NCBI GenBank assembly: GCA_019752975.1
Contig: JAIELM010000131.1
Coordinates: forward strand, 1 to 5,667
Direction: 5' to 3'
From: Undibacterium sp.
Lineage (GTDB): Bacteria > Pseudomonadota > Gammaproteobacteria > Burkholderiales > Burkholderiaceae_D
DNA: 5,667 bases
Shown here: positions 1 to 5,667 of the stretch, piece by piece
Layout of the letters: each line of letters begins with the position of its first letter
Position numbering within the stretch: position 1 is the stretch's first letter
The notes under the pieces: generated by a model
Database searches by the model: none
What the model saw: the letters and a program-made list of their open reading frames with translations, nothing else
What the model was told of the DNA's origin: nothing
Translations under genes and position numbers: made by a program

Positions 1-678
1 GATAGCGTATCGCAAGCAAAAGCCGAATTGATCACTTGGCAAAAAGAACCTGATATTTTTGCCCGAGAAAATGCACCGCTCAACTTATGGCAAGTCGTAC
101 AAACACTGCAAAACAACTGCCCTGCCGATACCATCATTACCAATGGCGCAGGCAATTACGCGACCTGGGCGCATCGTTATTTTTCATATGGTGGCTTTCG
201 TACCCAATTAGCACCCACCTCTGGTGCGATGGGATATAGCGTGCCCTCTGGTGTTGCCGCAAAAATCGCGCAACCAGAACGCACCGTAATCACCTTTGCT
301 GGCGATGGAGAGTATCTGATGAATGGTCAAGAACTCGCCACGGCGGTGCAATATCGTGCGGGGCTTATCATCATCGTGTTTAACAACGGTATGTACGGCA
401 CCATACGCATGCATCAAGAAAAGGAATTTCCCACGCGCGTCTCGGGTACGGATCTCACCAATCCCGACTTTGCCGCACTAGCGCGGGCTTTTGGCGCTAG
501 CGGTGAAGTAGTCACTCAGACCGAAGATTTTGCGCCAGCCTTACAACGTGCCCTTACGCATACACGTCAAAATAACTTACCCGCTCTAATAGAATTACGT
601 TACGACGGAAATTTAATCACCCCAAATGCCAGCTTGGAAAAATTACGGCAGACAGCGCAAGCAAGGAAATTAGGCTAG
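1..678 (+). CDS. Thiamine-diphosphate-dependent enzyme, acetolactate synthase-like (C-terminal part, 5' end outside window)
   Basis: This is the last 225 codons of a larger cytoplasmic enzyme. The frame is open from base 1, so the TTG at 28 is not a real start. It covers the C-terminal cofactor-binding domain of the acetolactate synthase / benzoylformate decarboxylase superfamily, whose full members usually run to about 550 residues. Visible motifs are a TSGAMGYSVPSG segment (GAMG at 223-234) and the ThDP/magnesium motif, which starts with GDG at 301-309 and ends with the NN pair at 382-387 (27 codons from GDG to NN). NGMYGTIRMHQE follows directly, as is typical of the family. The reaction cannot be named: substrate-specific residues lie partly in the missing N-terminal half, and many such proteins are annotated only as ThDP-binding. 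It ends 108 bases before the next gene and has no clear link to the 5-oxoproline genes. The family call is firm, the substrate unknown. Confidence 0.93.
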   Translation, partial: DSVSQAKAELITWQKEPDIFARENAPLNLWQVVQTLQNNCPADTIITNGAGNYATWAHRYFSYGGFRTQLAPTSGAMGYSVPSGVAAKIAQPERTVITFAGDGEYLMNGQELATAVQYRAGLIIIVFNNGMYGTIRMHQEKEFPTRVSGTDLTNPDFAALARAFGASGEVVTQTEDFAPALQRALTHTRQNNLPALIELRYDGNLITPNASLEKLRQTAQARKLG

Positions 679-786
679 GACTCAGCTTGGCTAAATTGTC
701 CCAAAATTACGCCAAAATCAGCTTGCCATTTGTTAGCACAACACCGATACTTGCGCTAATTTTATTTAGACTATAGGAAAGCTAGA
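679..786 (+). promoter_or_regulatory. Intergenic region with putative sigma70-type promoter for the downstream operon
   Basis: This is the longest non-coding gap in the window. A candidate -35 box TTGCCA (723-728) is separated by 17 bases from a candidate -10 box GATACT (746-751, four of six matches to TATAAT). That spacing would start transcription near 757-760, about 30 bases before the first operon gene. An AGGAAAG Shine-Dalgarno sequence sits at 775-781, five bases before the ATG at 787. The octamer TCAGCTTG occurs twice (682-689 and 718-725), the second copy overlapping the -35 box. It could be an operator but may be chance. I see no convincing intrinsic terminator for the upstream gene. 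The promoter is inferred from consensus only. Confidence 0.4.
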
Positions 787-1518
787 ATGTCTTCTCACGC
801 CGTAAAAATCCTCACCAGCACTTGCTTAGCAACATTCTTTAGCGCCCTTAGCATCCCCGTTTTCGCTGGCAACGATCTCAATAAACTGAGCACACTACAA
901 CAAGCCGAATTTAACCGGCTAGCCAAGGATTTGACCTCGGTAGCCAGCTATAAAGCGAATAGTCCGGCTACGCCGCTAGGACTAACAGGCTTTGATGTCG
1001 CTGCCGAGCTGGCGGTAAGCCAATTAAGTGACAGCAATGTATGGAAGAAGGCAGGAGCCGATGTGTCTACTTTGGTTTTACCTAAACTGCATATCCATAA
1101 AGGCCTGCCGAAGAACTTCGACATCGGCGCCTCCATCTCCATGTTGCCGAACTCATCGATGAAACTGCTAGGTGTAGAAGCACGTTATGCCTTATTCGAA
1201 GGTGGCATTGGTACACCAGCGGTAGGTCTACGTGCCGCCTACAGTCAATTGTCTGGCGCCAGTCAATTGGATTTCAATTCAAAAAGTGTGGAGATTGTCG
1301 CTTCCAAAGGGTTCGCCATGTTCACACCGTATATCGGCGCAGGACAGGTCTGGGGCAGTGCTCAGGCGCATGTTCTTGGACTGCAAAAAACCACTCCCAC
1401 TGCAGGTAAAATTTTTGCCGGACTCAATGCCAACTTTGGTTTAATGAATCTCGCAGGCGAATTGGATAAAACCGGCGAAAATCAAACCCTCAGCGTCAAA
1501 CTAGGTTTCCGGTGGTAG
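787..1518 (+). CDS. Secreted protein, probable outer-membrane beta-barrel, function unknown
   Basis: This is a 243-residue protein I cannot assign to a named family. The N-terminus is a classical Sec signal peptide: a lysine at residue 7, a hydrophobic stretch to about residue 24, and a VFA|GND cleavage site after residue 27, giving a mature protein of about 216 residues. There is no lipobox cysteine at the cleavage point. Residues 31-60 look helical or linker-like. From about residue 93 there are alternating polar/hydrophobic strands rich in glycine and aromatics (for example FDIGASISM, VGLRAAYSQL, PYIGAGQVWG, AGLNANFGLM), ending LSVKLGFRW. A final strand with a C-terminal aromatic residue is typical of outer-membrane barrels recognised by BAM, although phenylalanine is commoner than tryptophan. 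The start at 787 is supported by AGGAAAG at 775-781. Its stop lies one base before the pxpB ATG, so it is probably cotranscribed with the 5-oxoprolinase genes. A role as a porin for 5-oxoproline or small peptides is only an inference from position. Confidence 0.8.
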   Translation: MSSHAVKILTSTCLATFFSALSIPVFAGNDLNKLSTLQQAEFNRLAKDLTSVASYKANSPATPLGLTGFDVAAELAVSQLSDSNVWKKAGADVSTLVLPKLHIHKGLPKNFDIGASISMLPNSSMKLLGVEARYALFEGGIGTPAVGLRAAYSQLSGASQLDFNSKSVEIVASKGFAMFTPYIGAGQVWGSAQAHVLGLQKTTPTAGKIFAGLNANFGLMNLAGELDKTGENQTLSVKLGFRW

Positions 1519-1519
1519 C

Positions 1520-2179
1520 ATGCAAAATCCTGCTATGTCTTTTTACTTGTTAGGTGAAAGAGCTGCAGTAATGCAGTCGCACTCACCGAGCAGCATAGCA
1601 GTACAAAGAAAAATCTGGTGCGTAGCGCAGCAATTGCAATTACGTGCCTGCTGTGAAGATATTGTGCCCGGAATGAATAATCTCACCGCGATTTTCGATC
1701 CCTACTTACACTCCAGCACCAGCATCTTAGCCACTTTAAAAAACCTATGGGACGCCGCAACCTCGAGTCATTTTTCTGGACGAGAAATCACCATTCCGGT
1801 GCACTATGGCGGCGGGGCGGGTCCTGATTTAGAAGTGGTTGCGCTCGCCAATCGTTTAGAACCAGAACAAGTAGTGCGATTACACAGCGAGGCAAGCTAT
1901 TTAGTATTCTTTCTTGGCTTTCAGCCTGGCTTTGCATACCTGGGAGGGCTACCAGAAAAGCTCGCCACTGCACGCCGCTCTGAGCCTAGGTTGAAGATTC
2001 CCAAAGGCTCCGTAGGAATAGGCGGAAGCCAAACTGGAATCTATCCTGCGGATAGCCCCGGCGGCTGGCAAATCATAGGTCGCACAAGCTTCACTTTATT
2101 TAATTCTGAAAGTAAGCAGCCCTGCTTACTGCTGCCAGGAGACACAGTACGCTTCGCGGTGGAGAGTCTGCATGTCTAA
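1520..2179 (+). CDS. pxpB: 5-oxoprolinase subunit PxpB (KipI/YbgJ family)
   Basis: This is one of three subunits of the prokaryotic ATP-dependent 5-oxoprolinase, which converts 5-oxoproline to L-glutamate in the cytoplasm. Its 219 residues match the usual length (about 218 in E. coli YbgJ). Family signatures appear in order: YLLGERA near the N-terminus, VPGMNN (49-54), IPVHYGGGAGPDL (92-104), FFLGFQPGFAYLGGLP (130-145), PRLKIPKGSVGIGG (156-169), QTGIYPADSPGGWQIIGRT (171-189) and PGDTVRF (206-212). The second half is the cyclophilin-like domain shared with KipI and urea amidolyase-related proteins, so older annotations would say KipI or allophanate hydrolase subunit 1. I chose the ATG at 1520 because it lies one base after the preceding stop and fits the YbgJ N-terminus. 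An ATG at 1535 is possible but has no better ribosome site. The only nearby purine-rich signal is GGTGG at 1511-1515, so translation is probably coupled to the upstream gene. It overlaps pxpC by 8 bases. Confidence 0.96.
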   Translation: MQNPAMSFYLLGERAAVMQSHSPSSIAVQRKIWCVAQQLQLRACCEDIVPGMNNLTAIFDPYLHSSTSILATLKNLWDAATSSHFSGREITIPVHYGGGAGPDLEVVALANRLEPEQVVRLHSEASYLVFFLGFQPGFAYLGGLPEKLATARRSEPRLKIPKGSVGIGGSQTGIYPADSPGGWQIIGRTSFTLFNSESKQPCLLLPGDTVRFAVESLHV

Positions 2180-3113
2180 ACGAGCCGAGATCGAAATCAT
2201 CAAAGCCGGGCTACAAACCACAGTACAGGACTTAGGGCGAGTAGGATCCCGCCATTTGGGCATAGCGCAAAGTGGCGCGCTCGATAGACCCTCATTCCAG
2301 CTAGCCAACTACTTGGTAGGCAATGCAGCGCACGCAGCAGGTGTAGAAATCGTGGTCGGCCCGGTTCAGATTCGCTTTCACAGCAAATGTTGGTTTGCGC
2401 TGACGGGTGCTGACTTCGATGCTAGGTTAAATGGTGAAAGAGTAGCACCAGCTTGGCGCGTGCTAGCTAGTGCAGGCGATTTGCTTAGCTTATCCGGTAC
2501 GCGCTACGAGTCTCGATGCTATCTCGCGTTAAGCGGTGGTATCGACGTACCCGAAGTATTAGGGGCTTGTGCCACCGATTTACCTGCCCGATTTGGCGGC
2601 TACCAAGGACGTGCTCTTCGCGCTGGCGATTTTTTGAGCCTAGGTAATGGACGGCAATTTGATAAATCTATGGGAGTCCTGCAAAGAACATGGACGCCAG
2701 AAATACGCGCCATCGCCGGTCCAGAATATACCCAATTTAGTGAAGCCTCACGTAGTTCATTTTGGCGCCAAGCATGGAAAGTCAGCCATCAAAGTAACCG
2801 CATGGGTTTTCGCTTACAAGGCCATGCGCTGCAACGGGTGATCACTAGCGAACTACTCTCACACGCAGTGTTACCCGGAGTCGTCCAAGTTCCACCGAAC
2901 GGTCAACCCATCGTTTTATTAGCTGATGCGCAAACCACTGGCGGCTACCCGCGCATTGCCACGGTGATAGAAGCTGACCTATGGAAAGTCGCACAAACGC
3001 CAATTGGGACGAGCTTTTGTTTTGAACAATGCAGCTTAGCCACGGCTTTGGATGCGCAAGAAAAATGGCGTAAAGAATTTGCCCGTTTTGATTGGTTACA
3101 ACATGCCAAATAG
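2172..3113 (+). CDS. pxpC: 5-oxoprolinase subunit PxpC (KipA/YbgK family)
   Basis: This is the biotin-dependent-carboxyltransferase-like (KipA) subunit, which works with PxpB, probably in the ATP-using step on 5-oxoproline before PxpA completes ring opening. The length of 313 residues matches the family (about 310). Motifs seen are AGLQTTVQDLGR (12-23), GALDRPSFQLANYLVGN (35-51), FALTGAD (75-81), YLALSGGIDVPEVLG (117-131), FGGYQGRALRAGD (141-153), QSNRMGFRLQG (207-217), LPGVVQVPPNGQPIVLLADA (234-253) and QTTGGYPRIATVIEADLW (254-271). The start at 2172 has GGAGAG at 2161-2166, five bases upstream, inside the end of pxpB, and the genes overlap by 8 bases, implying coupled translation. One oddity is that the stretch after VLG reads ACAT (132-135), where I recall serines flanking the cysteine in E. 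coli YbgK (SCST). Older databases may label such genes urea amidolyase-related or KipI antagonist. Confidence 0.96.
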   Translation: MSKRAEIEIIKAGLQTTVQDLGRVGSRHLGIAQSGALDRPSFQLANYLVGNAAHAAGVEIVVGPVQIRFHSKCWFALTGADFDARLNGERVAPAWRVLASAGDLLSLSGTRYESRCYLALSGGIDVPEVLGACATDLPARFGGYQGRALRAGDFLSLGNGRQFDKSMGVLQRTWTPEIRAIAGPEYTQFSEASRSSFWRQAWKVSHQSNRMGFRLQGHALQRVITSELLSHAVLPGVVQVPPNGQPIVLLADAQTTGGYPRIATVIEADLWKVAQTPIGTSFCFEQCSLATALDAQEKWRKEFARFDWLQHAK

Positions 3114-3888
3114 AACTGAAAGGACTGAACACTCCTTCCGCGTCGATCTCAATGCCGACCTAGGAGAGGGTGGTGCGTTCGATGCTCAGATTTTATCCTT
3201 TGTCAGTTCCGCCAATATCGCTTGTGGCGGGCATACAGGGGATCATGACAGCATGCGCTTAGCGCTACAACAAGCGCAAGAAAAACAAGTCGTGGTCGGC
3301 GCACATCCTAGCTTTGTCGACAGCCTCCACTTCGGGCGCGTGACTCAAGATTTTGATGCGGGAGATGACGCAGCGTTCGACACGCTGTATGAGCAATTGT
3401 GTGAGCAAGTGCAAACACTGATGCAAATCGCCGCCCCACTACACATCAAACTCGCCCATCTCAAACCTCACGGCGCACTCTACAACCAAGCTGCTCAACA
3501 TCCTCAACTAGGGCAAGTATTAATCCGCGTCATACAGACCTGTGACCCTACACTGCATCTGGTCTGTTTGGCAGGCAGTCCACTAGTGGCACAAGCACGA
3601 CTGGCAGGCCTACTAGTCAGAGAAGAAGCTTTCGCCGACCGCGCTTACCTAGCCGATGGCAGCTTAGTACCACGCAACCAGCCAAGAGCATGTTTGGAAA
3701 ATGACTTCGACGTACTAACACAAAGTTTGCTCATCATAGAAAAAAATCAAATCCGCGCCATCGACGGCACGATATTTAAGCTCAAAGCAGATACGCTTTG
3801 CCTTCACGGCGATGGCGAACATGCTTTACACTTAGTACGAACACTACACAGCGCCTTCACCGAACGCGGCATAGCGATCCAAGCGTAG
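3103..3888 (+). CDS. pxpA: 5-oxoprolinase subunit PxpA (LamB/YcsF family)
   Basis: This is the third 5-oxoprolinase subunit, a LamB/YcsF-type barrel protein thought to complete ring opening to glutamate. Numbered from the ATG at 3103 it has 261 residues (E. coli about 244). Motifs are VDLNADLGEG (14-23), SSANIACGGHTGDHDS (35-50), VVGAHPSF (65-71), FGR (77-79), HLKPHGALYNQAA (119-131), REEAFADRAYLADGSLVPR (173-191) and CLHGDGEHAL (233-242). The acidic and histidine residues in these blocks are the expected active-site set. The start is uncertain. ATG 3103 overlaps pxpC by 11 bases and leaves a 13-residue polar lead-in before VDLNADLGEG. An in-frame ATG at 3052 would add 17 residues encoded wholly inside pxpC and lacks a good ribosome site. 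Neither has a strong Shine-Dalgarno sequence, so coupling to pxpC translation is likely. The usual PDR before the FGR motif reads VDS (72-74), a local deviation from YbgL as I remember it. Confidence 0.95.
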   Translation: MPNRTERTEHSFRVDLNADLGEGGAFDAQILSFVSSANIACGGHTGDHDSMRLALQQAQEKQVVVGAHPSFVDSLHFGRVTQDFDAGDDAAFDTLYEQLCEQVQTLMQIAAPLHIKLAHLKPHGALYNQAAQHPQLGQVLIRVIQTCDPTLHLVCLAGSPLVAQARLAGLLVREEAFADRAYLADGSLVPRNQPRACLENDFDVLTQSLLIIEKNQIRAIDGTIFKLKADTLCLHGDGEHALHLVRTLHSAFTERGIAIQA

Positions 3889-3925
3889 CCGGACCCGTCA
3901 CAAAATACCATCAAGGAAGAATAAA

Positions 3926-4645
3926 ATGGACAGCAGCATATGGCTACCCCTGATTGGCATCCCGATTATTGTTTTAGGATTTGCCTTTCGTTTTAATCCC
4001 CTGTTAGTGGTAGTCCTTGCAGGCCTCGTAACTGGTCTGGCTGTCGGCATGGACTTCTTCGTTCTACTAGAAACTTTTGGTGAAAAATTTATGACGAGTC
4101 GGCAATTAGCCGTCGTCATATTAATTTTCCCTGTGATCGCCTTATTAGAAAAATTTGGTCTCAAAGAACGTGCACAAGCCTGGGTCGCTGGCATCAAGAG
4201 CGCCACCGCCGGACGGATTTTTATGCTGTATTTATTGGTACGGCAAGCGACCGCCGCCCTAGGGCTCACCAGTCTATGCGGACATCCACAAACTGTGCGC
4301 CCACTATTAGCACCGATGGCCGAAGGCGCTGCAATCAATCTCCATGGTGATCTACCGGAAGCGCTGAGACAAAGGATCTTGGCGCACGCCGCAGCATGCG
4401 ACAATATAGCGCTATTCTTTGGTGAAGATATTTTTATCGCCTTTGGTGCAGTCTTGTTGATGAGTAGCTTCCTCAAAGAAAATGGCATCAGCAATATCGA
4501 CCCCTTGAGCATAGGGCTATGGGCCGCGCCGACAGCGCTGTGTGCCCTGCTGATCCATCTATTTAGGCTATCTCTATTAGACGCCAGTATCGCCAAAGAA
4601 ATATCCGCTTGGCGGGCAAAAAATCCACCGATAAAGGAGGCCTAA
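3926..4645 (+). CDS. DUF969 family membrane protein, putative 5-oxoproline transporter subunit
   Basis: This is an integral inner-membrane protein of 239 residues. Hydrophobic segments lie at about residues 5-22, 25-41, 60-76, 97-115, 160-182 and 193-215, giving five or six membrane spans. Distinctive polar motifs within or next to spans are RQATAALGL (106-114), GHPQTVRPLLAPMAEGAA (119-136), ACDNIALFFGEDIFIAFGA (157-175) and the C-terminal charged tail. These match the DUF969 family as I know it, which almost always occurs directly before a DUF979 gene and often beside pxp genes or pyroglutamyl peptidase. On that basis the pair is annotated in databases as a 5-oxoproline transporter. I know of no direct transport data, so the substrate is inferred from context. 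The ATG at 3926 is preceded by AAGGAAG at 3913-3919. It follows pxpA after 37 bases and is one base from the DUF979 gene. The acidic and histidine residues inside apolar stretches could bind substrate or ions. Confidence 0.88.
   Translation: MDSSIWLPLIGIPIIVLGFAFRFNPLLVVVLAGLVTGLAVGMDFFVLLETFGEKFMTSRQLAVVILIFPVIALLEKFGLKERAQAWVAGIKSATAGRIFMLYLLVRQATAALGLTSLCGHPQTVRPLLAPMAEGAAINLHGDLPEALRQRILAHAAACDNIALFFGEDIFIAFGAVLLMSSFLKENGISNIDPLSIGLWAAPTALCALLIHLFRLSLLDASIAKEISAWRAKNPPIKEA
4633..4640 (+). promoter_or_regulatory. Strong ribosome binding site for the DUF979 gene
   Basis: AAAGGAGG is a near-perfect match to the anti-Shine-Dalgarno sequence, six bases before the ATG at 4647. It lies inside the final codons (Lys-Glu) of the DUF969 gene, fixing the DUF979 start and supporting coupled synthesis of the two membrane partners. 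It is the strongest ribosome site in the window. Confidence 0.85.
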
Positions 4646-4646
4646 G

Positions 4647-5654
4647 ATGAGCAGTTCAATTATTGCCTCACTGAGCGCTTCCCTGCTCAGTATTAATCTC
4701 GTCTTCTATCTAGTCGGACTGGTGATCATGGCCGTCGCTTGGTTTAACCTCATCGATAAAAGCAATCCTCTACGCTACACCACCGCACTATTTTGGTTTT
4801 TATTCGGCATGGGAATTCTATTTGGCGACCTGATGTTGCTGTACTTAGGAAAATCCCTGACTTATAAAATTTTAGGCAGCAATGTCATTCTGCTGGCCTT
4901 GCTCGCGGGAGCCAATTTAGTCGGCAAAGGTCAAACCAAGAGCGATGAACACGCAGCCAAAATCACCTATGCCAATCGACTAGGCGATCGCTTATTTATA
5001 CCCGCCCTGTGCATTCCCGTCATCACGGTCATTCTCACTTTAACCGGCAAAAATATTCATCTAGGCGATTACTTTTTACTCGATCAAAAAAATCTCAGCC
5101 TAGCCTGCCTAGCACTCGCCTGCATGATCAGTGTTTTAGTCGCCAGCCAGATAACTAAAGGCACACCAATGACCGCGATACGCGAATCACGGCGCCTCAT
5201 TGATGCCGTAGGATGGGCACTCATTTTGCCGCAAATGCTAGCCCTGTTAGGCGGGGTTTTTGTGGTCGCAAAAACCGGGGTATCGATACAAAGTCTAGTC
5301 GGTTTAGTAGTTGATCCAAACAATCGCTTAGCCCTCATCATCGTCTATTGCACAGGCATGGCCTTGATGACCATGATCATGGGCAATGCCTTCGCCGTAT
5401 TCCCCATCATGGCAGCAGGCATCGCCCTACCATTTTTGATCAACCAACACCACGCCAATCCCGCCCCTTTAGTCGCCATCGGCATGCTCTCAGGCTATTG
5501 CGGCACCTTAATGACACCAATGGCAGCCAACTTCAACATCGTCCCGGCGGCACTATTGGAACTAAAAGACAAATACCACGTCATCAAAATCCAAATCCCC
5601 ACGGCGCTGGCGATATTAACCTGCAATATTGTTTTGATGATTTTGCTGACCTAA
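4647..5654 (+). CDS. DUF979 family membrane protein, putative 5-oxoproline transporter subunit
   Basis: This is a polytopic inner-membrane protein of 335 residues and the obligate neighbour of DUF969. Hydrophobic spans appear near residues 14-34, 45-66, 76-92, 116-133, 149-168, 188-208, 226-243, 246-265, 273-292 and 317-334, about ten in all. Conserved-looking polar patches are ESRRLIDAVGWALILPQM (180-197), MIMGNAFAVFPIMAAGI (243-259) and GYCGTLMTPMAANFNIVPAA (283-302) followed by LLEL. The last, with glycines, threonine and an asparagine in a broken helix, resembles substrate or ion sites of secondary transporters. No ATP-binding motif is present, so transport would be ion-coupled or facilitated (inference). 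The start has AAAGGAGG at 4633-4640 and lies one base after the DUF969 stop, arguing that the two proteins form one complex. Given the adjoining pxpBCA genes, 5-oxoproline import is the best-supported role, with export or a different pyrrolidone acid as alternatives. It is complete, ending 13 bases before the window edge. Confidence 0.9.
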   Translation: MSSSIIASLSASLLSINLVFYLVGLVIMAVAWFNLIDKSNPLRYTTALFWFLFGMGILFGDLMLLYLGKSLTYKILGSNVILLALLAGANLVGKGQTKSDEHAAKITYANRLGDRLFIPALCIPVITVILTLTGKNIHLGDYFLLDQKNLSLACLALACMISVLVASQITKGTPMTAIRESRRLIDAVGWALILPQMLALLGGVFVVAKTGVSIQSLVGLVVDPNNRLALIIVYCTGMALMTMIMGNAFAVFPIMAAGIALPFLINQHHANPAPLVAIGMLSGYCGTLMTPMAANFNIVPAALLELKDKYHVIKIQIPTALAILTCNIVLMILLT

Positions 5655-5667
5655 GCACTGGAATAAC

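Noticed and set aside
28..30. TTG at 28 as the start of the first gene
   Set aside because: The frame is open upstream to base 1, and a 216-residue protein would lack the N-terminal and middle domains required by this family, so the gene is cut by the window edge.
689..713. Imperfect hairpin after the ThDP enzyme gene as a possible terminator
   Set aside because: The GGC/GCC stem has bulges and mismatches and no following T run, so it does not qualify as an intrinsic terminator.
1232..1444. A 70-codon + strand frame inside the outer-membrane protein gene
   Set aside because: It is out of frame with the signal-peptide protein, has no ribosome site, and the main frame shows coherent strand patterns through the same bases.
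2845..3132. A 95-codon minus-strand open frame across the pxpC/pxpA junction
   Set aside because: It lies opposite strongly conserved PxpC motifs, has no family signature and no supporting start signal.
1520..3888. Reading the pxp genes as urea amidolyase/allophanate hydrolase or as KipI/KipA sporulation regulators
   Set aside because: All three genes pxpB, pxpC and pxpA are adjacent with intact motifs and sit beside DUF969/DUF979, which fits 5-oxoprolinase. There are no biotin carboxylase, biotin carrier or amidase domains.
3898..4596. A 232-codon open frame on the minus strand opposite the DUF969 gene
   Set aside because: Its product is rich in Lys, Arg, Ala and Ser with no recognisable domain, while the + strand frame has clear membrane segments, family motifs and a ribosome site. 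It is an antisense shadow.

Overview
The window reads as chromosomal DNA of a Gram-negative bacterium, most likely a betaproteobacterium. The evidence is an outer-membrane-type protein with a signal peptide, roughly balanced base composition with no strong codon bias by eye, and close similarity of the Pxp proteins to my memory of the E. coli YbgJ/YbgK/YbgL sequences. Oxalobacteraceae such as Undibacterium would fit, but this taxonomic guess rests on impression and not on a search.

Layout: all genes lie on the + strand. Positions 1-678 hold the C-terminal part of a thiamine-diphosphate-dependent enzyme of the acetolactate synthase type, whose start is outside the window. A 108-base gap follows, with a plausible sigma70-type promoter. 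Six tightly packed genes come next: a secreted, probably outer-membrane beta-barrel protein (787-1518), pxpB (1520-2179), pxpC (2172-3113), pxpA (about 3103-3888), a DUF969 membrane protein (3926-4645) and a DUF979 membrane protein (4647-5654). Junctions are a 1-base gap, an 8-base overlap, an 11-base overlap, a 37-base gap and a 1-base gap, so this looks like one transcription unit. The last 13 bases hold nothing recognisable.

How the genes work together: PxpA, PxpB and PxpC form the prokaryotic ATP-dependent 5-oxoprolinase, which opens 5-oxoproline (pyroglutamate) to L-glutamate. The DUF969/DUF979 pair is a two-protein membrane system known to accompany pxp genes and commonly annotated as a 5-oxoproline transporter, so the operon probably codes for uptake plus conversion to glutamate. 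The least explained member is the first gene, a predicted outer-membrane protein whose stop codon is one base from the pxpB start. It could be an outer-membrane entry route for the same substrate, but nothing in its sequence proves this. I see no mobile element, CRISPR array, tRNA or rRNA.
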